A stretch of 5,439 bases of DNA, from assembly GCA_025361665.1 (NCBI GenBank), contig JANYKF010000124.1, positions 1-5,439 of the forward strand, given 5' to 3'. A model generated the notes under the pieces. It saw only the letters and a list, made by a program, of their open reading frames with translations, searched no databases and was not told the DNA's origin. Source of the stretch: Clostridiaceae bacterium. Lineage in GTDB: Bacteria > Bacillota > Clostridia > DSM-8532. Shown piece by piece: positions 1 through 5,439 of the stretch (the stretch's first letter is position 1; each line of letters opens with the position of its first letter). Made by a program: the position numbers and the translations under genes.

Positions 1-143
1 AACGAGACAAGGCTGTCTGCGAATCCCGTGACATCGAACTCATCGGCCGCATGCCCGAAGGGGGGGATGGTACCGTCGCGCCGGCAGGACAGGCCTTCCA
101 CATAATGGACGAACATGCCGTATTTCATGGTTGAATGCCTCAT
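1..143 (-). CDS. Partial N-terminus of a protein resembling the alpha-L-fucosidase (GH29) fold
   Basis: Only the first 47 codons are present; the gene runs off the left edge. The ATG at 143 is preceded by GGAGGT (156-151) at 8-nt spacing. An ATG six bases upstream of it reaches a stop after two codons and can be excluded. The segment KYGMFVHYV (residues 7-15) resembles the opening beta strand of GH29 alpha-L-fucosidases, which often read KFGMFVHW. The later stretch DEFDVTGFADSLVS fits the next helix of that barrel, where a residue run such as 'GVEYVIFTAWH' would be expected to follow. There is no signal peptide, so the product looks cytoplasmic. It lies 18 nt after aguB on the same strand and is probably the third gene of that operon. 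That it is a gene is well supported. The family is a tentative reading from 47 residues, and a true fucosidase activity is not implied. Confidence 0.62.
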   Translation of the reverse strand, partial: MRHSTMKYGMFVHYVEGLSCRRDGTIPPFGHAADEFDVTGFADSLVS

Positions 144-150
144 GCCATAT

Positions 151-156
151 ACCTCC
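151..156 (-). promoter_or_regulatory. Ribosome binding site fixing the start of the partial third operon gene
   Basis: GGAGGT on the minus strand lies 8 nt before the ATG at 143, just after the aguB stop codon. It picks this start over the dead-end ATG at 149 and the internal ATG at 128. Confidence 0.75.
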
Positions 157-161
157 GATAA

Positions 162-1031
162 TCAAGCCAATCCATCGAGTGTGAGAAGGGTCTTGTACAA
201 ATCCGGACGTCTGTCCCGGAACACGCCCCATTCCGCGCGCTGCCGATCCAGCAAATCCAAGTCGAATTCCTGCACCAGGACGGTTTCGGTTTCCCGGTCC
301 GCTTCACACAGCTTGTTTCCCCGAGGACCCGCAATAAAGGACGACCCGTAGAACGAGATGGACGACCCCGCTTCCGATTCAACGCCAATCCGGTTGGAGG
401 CGACAACGGGCATCAGGTTCGCGGCTGCATGTCCCATCATGCACATCTGCCAGTGATCCTTTGAGTCCACGGATGCATCCAACGGTTCGGACCCGATGGC
501 CGTGGGAAAAAACAAAAGTTCCGCACCCATCAGGGCCATGCAGCGGGCGGTTTCCGGGAACCACTGATCCCAGCAGATGCCCACGCCGATTCTCCCGAAA
601 CGGGTATCCCAGACCTTGAAACCGGTATCTCCGGGGCTGAAGTAGAATTTCTCCTCGTAGCCGGGACCATCCGGGATATGACTCTTGCGGTAGGTACCCA
701 GCACGGTTCCGTCCGCATCAATCACGGCCACGGAATTATAGCGTGCGTTATTGCGCTTTTCATAAAAACTGACAGGCAATACCACACCCAGTTCCTTTGC
801 CACTTCCCTGAACCGGTTCACTGCCTGGTTGTTTTTCGATTCTGCCGCCAGGGCAAAATGACCGGCATCCTCGATTTGGCAAAAATACCGGGTTTCGAAC
901 AATTCCTGAAGCAGGATGATGCCGGCTCCCAGGGCTGCCGCTTTTCGCACTATTTTCTCCGCCTGCGCGATATTCCGGGAAACATCTTCCGTGCAGGCCA
1001 TCTGTGTGGCTGCCACTTTCACCAGTCTCAT
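162..1031 (-). CDS. aguB: N-carbamoylputrescine amidase
   Basis: This enzyme of the nitrilase/CN-hydrolase superfamily hydrolyses N-carbamoylputrescine to putrescine, CO2 and ammonia in the cytoplasm, the second step of the agmatine deiminase route. At 289 residues it has the normal length for the family. The Glu-Lys-Cys catalytic triad is visible: E43 in LLQELFE, K116 in YRKSHIPD and C153 in GVGICWDQWFPE. The DQWFPE stretch after the cysteine, the segment GPGYEEKFYF (122-131) and the C-terminal FRDRRPDLY (271-279) are typical of AguB and separate it from other nitrilases. The start has GGAG 5 nt upstream and a second GAGGAG 12 nt upstream, the latter overlapping the end of aguA. The gap to aguA is 16 nt, so the two are almost surely cotranscribed. 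No truncation or missing key residue was seen. Confidence 0.95.
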   Translation of the reverse strand: MRLVKVAATQMACTEDVSRNIAQAEKIVRKAAALGAGIILLQELFETRYFCQIEDAGHFALAAESKNNQAVNRFREVAKELGVVLPVSFYEKRNNARYNSVAVIDADGTVLGTYRKSHIPDGPGYEEKFYFSPGDTGFKVWDTRFGRIGVGICWDQWFPETARCMALMGAELLFFPTAIGSEPLDASVDSKDHWQMCMMGHAAANLMPVVASNRIGVESEAGSSISFYGSSFIAGPRGNKLCEADRETETVLVQEFDLDLLDRQRAEWGVFRDRRPDLYKTLLTLDGLA

Positions 1032-1047
1032 CTCTGCTCCAGTCTCC

Positions 1048-2070
1048 TCACAATGGCATCTGCTGCGTTGCGCAATGGATGTTGCCGCCTTCCGTCACGA
1101 GGGCCATTCCGTCTACGGTCCGGATGCGGCGAACCGGAAAAGTGGATGCCAGGATGCTTTCCGCCACCCCATCCGCTTCGGCGGCATCACCGCCGAAAAC
1201 AGGCAGGATGATCCCGTCGTTCACGAAGTAGAAATTCAGGTAACTGAGGGTCAGACGGCCATCTTTTCCCGTCCTTGCCGGCGGTTGGGGAATTTCGATG
1301 ATTTTGAAGGATCTCCCTTTGGCATCTTTCGAATCCCGCAGGATGTCCAGATTCTCCCGTGATATGCCGAAGTTCCTGTCTCTTTCGTCAAGGCAGGTCT
1401 GCATCAGGATTTCTCCCGGAGCGGCGAAGCAGGCAATATTGTCCACATGCCCATCCGTCTCGTCGCCATCCAGGCCCTTCCTAAGCCAGACAATCCGACT
1501 CGCACCCAAATGATTCCGCAGATGGGTTTCAATGGCCTCCCGGGCCATTGCCGGATTTCGGTTCGGGTTCAGGAGGCACTCCTCAGTAGTCAGCAGGGTG
1601 CCCTCTCCATCCGCATGAAACGAACCACCCTCCATCACGAGAGGGGCGTCGAACTGCCGAATGACATACCGGTCAAGGAGAATCGCCGCTACGGCGTCAT
1701 CGAGGTCGCATGGGGAATACTTTCCGCCCCATGCATTGAACTGCCAGTTCACGCCGGCCAGGTTCCCCTGTCCATCCACAAGGAATGTGGGACCGTTGTC
1801 CCGCAGCCAGGAATCATTATGGGGAATCGGGAGCCAGTCAATCCGTTCGATGCCGCACCGATTTTTCGCCGGACCGAAATCATCCATGTTCACGAGCACG
1901 GTGACCGGCTCGAATTCCGCAATCGCCCGGATCAGGTCCGCATATCCGGCACAAACCTGTTCCCATGAATCGGGATGGCACATGGAAGACCTGACCGGCC
2001 AGCTGACGAATGTCCGCTGGTGGGGTCCCCATTCTGCCGGCATTCTGAAACCGTGTGTTTTCGGATCCAT
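1048..2070 (-). CDS. aguA: Agmatine deiminase (agmatine iminohydrolase)
   Basis: The enzyme converts agmatine and water to N-carbamoylputrescine and ammonia, supplying AguB. It belongs to the peptidyl-arginine-deiminase (guanidino-group modifying) superfamily and is cytoplasmic. The 340 residues are near the usual family length. Family motifs appear in order: the N-terminal MPAEWGPHQRTFVSWP (residues 10-25), WLRDNGPTF (88-96), the EGGSFHADG loop (147-155), DGDETDGHVDN (201-211) with the catalytic-type His208 and Asp210, and GGNIHCATQQMP (328-339) with the nucleophile Cys333. The ATG at 2070 has AAGGGG (2084-2079) 8 nt upstream. It is the first gene of the minus-strand operon and has its own promoter at 2097-2125. 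The nearest alternatives, peptidylarginine deiminase or arginine deiminase, are unlikely given the adjacent aguB and these motifs. Confidence 0.95.
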   Translation of the reverse strand: MDPKTHGFRMPAEWGPHQRTFVSWPVRSSMCHPDSWEQVCAGYADLIRAIAEFEPVTVLVNMDDFGPAKNRCGIERIDWLPIPHNDSWLRDNGPTFLVDGQGNLAGVNWQFNAWGGKYSPCDLDDAVAAILLDRYVIRQFDAPLVMEGGSFHADGEGTLLTTEECLLNPNRNPAMAREAIETHLRNHLGASRIVWLRKGLDGDETDGHVDNIACFAAPGEILMQTCLDERDRNFGISRENLDILRDSKDAKGRSFKIIEIPQPPARTGKDGRLTLSYLNFYFVNDGIILPVFGGDAAEADGVAESILASTFPVRRIRTVDGMALVTEGGNIHCATQQMPL

Positions 2071-2096
2071 CCCTTATGCCCCTTTTCTTTTCCTCC

Positions 2097-2125
2097 ATCA
2101 TACCACCCGGCCAACCATCGTCCAA
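2097..2125 (-). promoter_or_regulatory. Predicted promoter of the aguA operon
   Basis: On the minus strand, TTGGAC (2125-2120) is followed by an exact 17-nt spacer and TATGAT (2102-2097). The -10 matches 5/6 and is extended by TG one base upstream (TGGTATGAT); the -35 matches only the TTG half. The predicted transcript starts near 2090, leaving a leader of about 20 nt that just covers the AAGGGG ribosome site. This is a pattern match only. Confidence 0.6.
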
Positions 2126-2141
2126 GGGCATCATGGTATGA
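2098..2141. repeat. Inverted repeat flanking the aguA promoter, possible operator
   Basis: TCATACCA (2098-2105) and TGGTATGA (2134-2141) are perfect 8-bp inverted copies separated by 28 bp. One arm covers most of the aguA -10 element; the other lies just upstream of the -35. The arms are 36 bp apart start to start, between three and three and a half helical turns. A dimeric or looping repressor could bind here, but the arms are short enough that chance is a real alternative. Confidence 0.35.
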
Positions 2142-2166
2142 AAGCTTCGCGGAGCGGAAAAATAGC

Positions 2167-2195
2167 TTGACGAATGGTTCCGTGTCCTGTTCAAT
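2167..2195 (+). promoter_or_regulatory. Possible promoter for the MFS transporter
   Basis: TTGACG (2167-2172) has a 17-nt spacer to TTCAAT (2190-2195). The -35 matches 5/6 and the -10 4/6. Transcription would begin near 2202, leaving a leader of about 65 nt before the TTG start at 2267. The ATG at 2204 would then sit almost at the 5' end of the transcript. Confidence 0.4.
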
Positions 2196-2252
2196 CATGA
2201 TGCATGCCGATTATCGACATTTTGGACCGGAACCAATCCCATGGAGCAACAG

Positions 2253-2259
2253 AAAGGGG
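2253..2259 (+). promoter_or_regulatory. Ribosome binding site selecting the TTG start of the MFS gene
   Basis: AAAGGGG lies 7 nt before the TTG at 2267. No comparable purine-rich site precedes the in-frame ATG at 2204, whose upstream bases are TC-rich. This decides in favour of the TTG. Confidence 0.6.
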
Positions 2260-2266
2260 AATCCGA

Positions 2267-3523
2267 TTGCACAGCAAATACAAACCCACCTTGCGGGCCT
2301 GCTACCTCGGCTACATCACCCAGGCCATCGTCAACAACCTTGTCCCGCTGTTCTTCATCATCTTTCAGACCTCCTATCACATTTCCAATGAGATGCTGGG
2401 CCGTTTGGTCCTCATCAATTTCGGCACGCAGATCGTTGCCGACTGGCTTGCCCTCCGCTATGTCGACAAAATCGGATACCGCACTTCTGCGGCGGTCGCC
2501 CACGGTTTCGCCGCGGCCGGACTCATCGCGCTTGGCGTGCTCCCCCTGATCACACCGAATCCCTACACCGGATTGGTCATCGCCGTGATGATTTACGCCA
2601 TCGGCGGTGGAATCATCGAAGTGCTCATCAGCCCGATTGTGGACTCCCTGCCCGGAGAAGCGAAATCCTCCGCCATGAGCCTGCTGCACTCCTTTTATTG
2701 CTGGGGACAGATGGGTGTGGTCCTCGTCACGACGGTCCTGCTGTGGCTTTTGGGAACCGGGATCTGGTTCATCCTTCCCATGCTGTGGGCATTGGTTCCC
2801 ATCTGGAACCTGTTCCGGTTCCTGAAAGTCCCGCTGCTTCCCCCGGTCGCGGAACATGAACGGGTTCCGCTGAAAAGCCTGCTTGGAAATCGCGCATACC
2901 TCATAGCCCTGGTTCTGATGCTCTGTGCCGGCGCCTCGGAACTGACCATGTCGCAATGGTCCTCCCTGTTTGCGGAAAAGGGCCTGCTGCTTCCAAAGCT
3001 GCTGGGCGATTTGCTGGGTCCGTGCCTGTTCGCCATTTTCATGGGCGTCGGAAGAACCCTTCACGGGGTGATGGGTCACAGAATCCCCTTGCGTGGCGCC
3101 ATGATGGTCACCGCCGCCCTATGCGTCGTCTGCTACGCCGTCACCATTTTCGCGCCGTTTCCGGTTCTTTCCCTGCTGGGCTGCGCATTCTGCGGATTCG
3201 CGGTCAGCCTGATGTGGCCCGGGACATTCAGCCTCACGGCAGCGGCCTTCCCAAAAGGGGGAACCGCCATGTTTGGGCTGATGGCCGTTTTCGGCGACAT
3301 CGGCGGTTCTGTCGGTCCGTGGCTGGCCGGATTCGTCTCGGATCTGGCGCAGCAATCGGAGAAGATGACCACCTTCGCGGCAAGGTGGTCCCTGATGCCG
3401 GATCAAGTGGGTCTGAAGGCGGGACTCCTCGCAACCACTGTTTTCCCCGTTGTCATGCTCCTCGGCCTGGCCATGTTCAACCCCCGGTTCAAATCGTCCG
3501 GCCCACAGGAAGCAGAAAAATGA
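2267..3523 (+). CDS. Major facilitator superfamily transporter, fucose-permease (FHS)-like
   Basis: This is a 418-residue inner-membrane transporter with about 12 hydrophobic segments: near residues 13-35, 43-62, 73-94, 99-120, 135-160, 164-184, 210-228, 247-265, 275-296, 299-321, 331-357 and 388-404. The loop RYVDKIGYRTS (65-75) is a degenerate MFS motif A after helix 2, and GHRIPLR (270-276) is its counterpart in the second half. LLHSFYCWGQ (139-148) and a membrane glutamate in SELTMSQW (224-231) recall the fucose/H+ symporter-like group. The frame is open upstream to an ATG at 2204, but TTG 2267 has the better ribosome site and gives an N-terminus starting close to helix 1. The gene is divergent from the agu operon across a shared control region, so it may serve the same pathway, as an agmatine or putrescine carrier or a sugar carrier for the third operon gene. 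The substrate is not readable from sequence. No terminator was seen after it. Confidence 0.85.
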   Translation: MHSKYKPTLRACYLGYITQAIVNNLVPLFFIIFQTSYHISNEMLGRLVLINFGTQIVADWLALRYVDKIGYRTSAAVAHGFAAAGLIALGVLPLITPNPYTGLVIAVMIYAIGGGIIEVLISPIVDSLPGEAKSSAMSLLHSFYCWGQMGVVLVTTVLLWLLGTGIWFILPMLWALVPIWNLFRFLKVPLLPPVAEHERVPLKSLLGNRAYLIALVLMLCAGASELTMSQWSSLFAEKGLLLPKLLGDLLGPCLFAIFMGVGRTLHGVMGHRIPLRGAMMVTAALCVVCYAVTIFAPFPVLSLLGCAFCGFAVSLMWPGTFSLTAAAFPKGGTAMFGLMAVFGDIGGSVGPWLAGFVSDLAQQSEKMTTFAARWSLMPDQVGLKAGLLATTVFPVVMLLGLAMFNPRFKSSGPQEAEK

Positions 3524-3611
3524 TTGCATTGGGAAACGCTGCACGAGAACCAATCTATGCGGATGGATCAGCCTGTGGATGTTCACGGAATAATTTTGCC
3601 AACCCCGAGAA

Positions 3612-3645
3612 TTGTTTCACCGTTTCCGCTTTCTTATGGTAAAAT
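3612..3645 (+). promoter_or_regulatory. Predicted extended -10 promoter of the flavodoxin gene
   Basis: TATGGTAAAAT (3635-3645) is an extended -10: TATG, one base, then TAAAAT, which is one mismatch from consensus. TTCACC (3616-3621) is a weak -35 at 18-nt spacing; TTGTTT at 3612-3617 is more like consensus but 22 nt away. Transcription would start near 3652, giving a leader of about 54 nt. The site shows the flavodoxin gene is independent of the transporter upstream. Confidence 0.6.
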
Positions 3646-3690
3646 GTTCATAACCGGAAATCAATCCGTATGCTTGAAAAAATGTGCTCG

Positions 3691-3698
3691 GGAAGGAG
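3691..3698 (+). promoter_or_regulatory. Ribosome binding site fixing the flavodoxin start
   Basis: GGAAGGAG lies 7 nt before the ATG at 3706. The upstream in-frame ATG at 3670 lacks a comparable site and would add 12 residues ahead of the first flavodoxin beta strand. Confidence 0.8.
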
Positions 3699-3705
3699 CA
3701 AATCC

Positions 3706-4218
3706 ATGAAAACACTCATTCTTTACACGACAAAACATGGCACAACCACAAAGTGCGCCGAACAGCTCGCAAAAAAATTTCCAGGCCAGGTTGATGTGAT
3801 GAAACTCTCGGACAACCACCCGGAATTGACGGGGTATGACACGGTCATATTGGGTGGTTCCATCTACGCCGGGAAAATCCAGAAGGAAATGAAGGCGTTC
3901 TGTTCCTCCTATACCGATACACTGAGAAGGAAACGCCTGGGTTTGTTCCTGTGCTGCATGTCGGTCGACAAGGCCGATGCGGAATTGAAGGCTTCCTACC
4001 CTGCGGAACTGGTGGCGCATGCCACGGCAACCGCTCGTTTGGGCGGTGGATTCAAATTCAGCGACATGGGATTCTTCGAGAAAATGACCATCAAGGGCAT
4101 CCTCAAATCGGAAGCCAAAAAAGCCGGCAAACCCGCCGACACCATTGGAAAATCCGATATCGTCGACATTTCCGATGCGGAAATCACGCGTTTTGCCGCT
4201 GCGATGATCAAGGGCTGA
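3706..4218 (+). CDS. Flavodoxin-domain protein, HemG-like
   Basis: This is a 170-residue cytoplasmic protein with a flavodoxin fold, expected to bind FMN and carry electrons. The first strand MKTLILYTT runs into the phosphate loop TTKHGTTTKCA (8-18), the usual place for FMN phosphate contacts. The second signature, YDTVILGGSIYAGKIQKEMKAF (44-65 by position), matches the GxSIxxGxx segment of the menaquinone-dependent protoporphyrinogen oxidase HemG and related Flavodoxin_5 proteins. A third strand is seen at LGLFLCCMSVDKAD (79-92), with a Cys83-Cys84 pair. The length is close to that of HemG. No heme-synthesis gene is nearby, so HemG activity is not supported beyond family resemblance, and a general redox role is equally possible. 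The ATG at 3706 was chosen for the GGAAGGAG site. The gene has its own promoter and terminator and appears monocistronic. Confidence 0.88.
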   Translation: MKTLILYTTKHGTTTKCAEQLAKKFPGQVDVMKLSDNHPELTGYDTVILGGSIYAGKIQKEMKAFCSSYTDTLRRKRLGLFLCCMSVDKADAELKASYPAELVAHATATARLGGGFKFSDMGFFEKMTIKGILKSEAKKAGKPADTIGKSDIVDISDAEITRFAAAMIKG

Positions 4219-4418
4219 CCTCCCACGCTTCTTCCAAAGACAGTCGTTCCATGCATCATCCAAAAAGCAGGCACCCGAACGGGCAATGTCATTAAGTTAG
4301 GCAGTACAGCCAGTAGAAACCAGAGCCCCTTTCTCACTATTCAGTTGAGGGGGGGGCTCTTTTTTACTGCATCATGGGGAAAAATCATCTGTTGCCGCAG
4401 CGCAATAACTGTAAGCAG
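4219..4418. other. Intergenic junction between the GC-rich and AT-rich parts
   Basis: This 200-bp gap between the flavodoxin and helicase stop codons has no convincing gene on either strand. It holds a short CCCGAACGGG dyad (4274-4283), too tight to be a useful hairpin, the terminator at 4322-4365 and a small dyad at 4405-4422. Base composition and gene style change across it. No tRNA, integrase site or pair of long direct repeats was seen. Confidence 0.5.
4322..4365 (+). terminator. Intrinsic terminator of the flavodoxin gene
   Basis: AGAGCCCC (4322-4329) pairs perfectly with GGGGCTCT (4353-4360). The stem continues inward as TTTCTCA (4330-4336) with TGAGGGG (4346-4352), using three G-U pairs, to give 15 bp around a 9-nt loop. 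A run of six T (4360-4365) follows. On the minus strand the hairpin is followed only by GGTTTC, so it should stop helicase transcripts poorly. Confidence 0.9.
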
Positions 4419-4422
4419 TTAT
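4405..4422. repeat. Short hairpin over the helicase stop codon
   Basis: ATAACTG (4405-4411) and CAGTTAT (4416-4422) form a 7-bp perfect stem with a 4-nt loop. The helicase stop codon (4421-4419) lies in one arm. No T run follows directly on either strand, so it is not a classical terminator. Confidence 0.5.
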
Positions 4423-5439
4423 ATAGTTACATCTCTTATAAATCTTGAGGGTTCTTGCTGCTTATAGTCACCCCAAGGCATCATGCGGGATTTGGGGTAT
4501 GAAATATATACCCAGCGTTTTGCTCGTGTTACAGCGACATACATGTTATTTGTTTCTTCATTCATTTTTTCATCTGACGTTGCGCGGTAATCCGGAAAAA
4601 CTCCTTCACACATACCGATAAGAAAAACGATGTCTTTTTCTAGTCCTTTCATAGTATGGACTGTGCTAAGAGTAACACCATTATTTTCTGTATCAGTGCT
4701 TACCTGACCAAGGGATAGTGCATTACGAAATGCAATTAACGAGCTACCAAGACCCTTTATTCGAAACTGAGACCACAAGTCAGCAAACCTTTCAACCTCC
4801 ATAATAGAACGCTCTTTTTCATTGCTACTGATAACATTTTCATTTTCTGACGAAATAGCAGTTGTAATCACTTTGCATAGCTTTACGAAGTTTGGGTTGT
4901 CTGTATCGAGTTCATCAATAGCATTAATAACATAGTTATACAGTTCACAATGTAGTCCGTTTACTTTCTTTGTAATGATTAAATAGCTATCTTCAATGCA
5001 TTCCCGAACTGTTGTTGACATATCGAGTGCTTCGTATAGCTTTTTTCTGTCTACCCAATCTTTGGGGTTTATTTTACATCTGATTCCATAATCGATTATT
5101 TTCCCAATAACTGTTGAAGGCTCGATTGCTTTTTCTCCTTTTTTGTATGAGAATGGTATTTTTGCTTCATGCATTTTATCTTCAAGTGACGAAAAAACGA
5201 ATCTATTTCGAGCTAGAATGACAATATTGGATAATCCGATTTCCCCTTCTATATCAGGTGCTGTCGTACCTAACATGCTAATAATGCTACGGACTACCCA
5301 AGATGCTTCCTCGTTTTCATCGGGAAATGAACGAAGATCACGCCGTCCACCGATCACATATTCTGACAAATCACCAATTATTGGCTTGATCTGATTTGCT
5401 AATTCGACAACTGCCCTTGAACTACGGTAGTTCTTTGAA
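4419..5439 (-). CDS. C-terminal part of a UvrD/Rep-like superfamily 1 DNA helicase
   Basis: The open frame reaches the right edge, so 339 C-terminal residues are present and the N-terminus, with Walker A and B, lies outside. A TTG at 5369 is internal, because the codons before it read SKNYRSSRAVVELANQI. Numbering from the first full codon, NYRSS (3-7) is SF1A motif IV with its ATP-contacting Arg5. NIVILARNRF (71-80) is the strand opening the second RecA-like domain. STVHTMKGLEKDIVFL (258-273) is motif V and MYVAVTRAK (299-307) is motif VI with Arg305. EPSRFIRDV near the end is the usual UvrD/PcrA close. The protein should unwind DNA 3' to 5' using ATP. Residues about 100-250 are not conserved enough to place. 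The gene is far more AT-rich than its neighbours and converges on the flavodoxin, which suggests acquisition. It could be a stand-alone repair helicase or part of a defence or mobile module. Confidence 0.88.
   Translation of the reverse strand, partial: SKNYRSSRAVVELANQIKPIIGDLSEYVIGGRRDLRSFPDENEEASWVVRSIISMLGTTAPDIEGEIGLSNIVILARNRFVFSSLEDKMHEAKIPFSYKKGEKAIEPSTVIGKIIDYGIRCKINPKDWVDRKKLYEALDMSTTVRECIEDSYLIITKKVNGLHCELYNYVINAIDELDTDNPNFVKLCKVITTAISSENENVISSNEKERSIMEVERFADLWSQFRIKGLGSSLIAFRNALSLGQVSTDTENNGVTLSTVHTMKGLEKDIVFLIGMCEGVFPDYRATSDEKMNEETNNMYVAVTRAKRWVYISYPKSRMMPWGDYKQQEPSRFIRDVTI

Noticed and set aside
1447..1968. 173-codon plus-strand frame inside aguA
   Set aside because: It is antisense to aguA, whose catalytic motifs are intact, and has no ribosome site or family resemblance.
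2195..3079. 294-codon open frame on the minus strand inside the transporter
   Set aside because: It is antisense to a clear 12-helix MFS protein. Its product is a low-complexity run of Gln, Asp, His and Gly typical of the complement of GC-rich membrane-protein codons.
2956..3642. 228-codon plus-strand frame overlapping the transporter end
   Set aside because: It is Arg- and Gly-rich out-of-frame translation of the transporter; only its last 40 codons are kept as a weak separate candidate.
3646..3670. Small CGGA/TCCG hairpin in the flavodoxin leader
   Set aside because: Only four base pairs with a six-base loop; too weak to call a riboswitch or attenuator.
3661..4263. 200-codon minus-strand frame over the flavodoxin
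   Set aside because: It is the mirror of a recognised flavodoxin gene with its own promoter, ribosome site and terminator, and the translated protein has no recognisable motif.
5143..5394. 83-codon plus-strand frame inside the helicase
   Set aside because: It is antisense to helicase sequence with motif IV directly upstream and is not otherwise supported.
1..5439. CRISPR array, tRNA or rRNA gene
   Set aside because: No regularly spaced repeats, tRNA-like cloverleaf or rRNA segments were recognised on either strand.

Overview
The window holds bacterial chromosomal DNA: dense genes, short intergenic gaps, Shine-Dalgarno sites and sigma70-like promoters. No taxon can be named from it. Its left four fifths is fairly GC-rich (one sampled line, 2521-2580, is 35/60 G+C). 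The right fifth is clearly AT-rich (4681-4740 is 22/60 G+C), so the two parts probably have different histories.

Region 1 (1-2070, minus strand) is a three-gene operon read right to left. aguA (agmatine deiminase) comes first, then aguB (N-carbamoylputrescine amidase) 16 nt later, then the start of a third gene 18 nt further on, which runs off the left edge. aguA and aguB make the complete two-step route from agmatine to putrescine. The third gene shows only 47 codons, and its N-terminus resembles the alpha-L-fucosidase (GH29) fold. No arginine decarboxylase is visible.

Region 2 (2071-2266) is a divergent control region. It has a good extended -10 promoter for aguA, a weaker promoter facing right, and an 8-bp inverted repeat flanking the aguA promoter. 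Region 3 (2267-3523, plus) encodes a 12-helix major facilitator transporter that most resembles the fucose/H+ symporter-like group. It probably starts at a TTG codon.

Region 4 (3524-4365, plus) is a separate unit: an extended -10 promoter, a 170-residue HemG-like flavodoxin-domain protein and a strong intrinsic terminator. Region 5 (4366-5439, minus) holds the AT-rich C-terminal part of a UvrD/Rep-type superfamily 1 DNA helicase whose N-terminus lies beyond the right edge. It converges on the flavodoxin terminator and may be the edge of an acquired island. A defence or mobile-element role is possible but not shown by this window.
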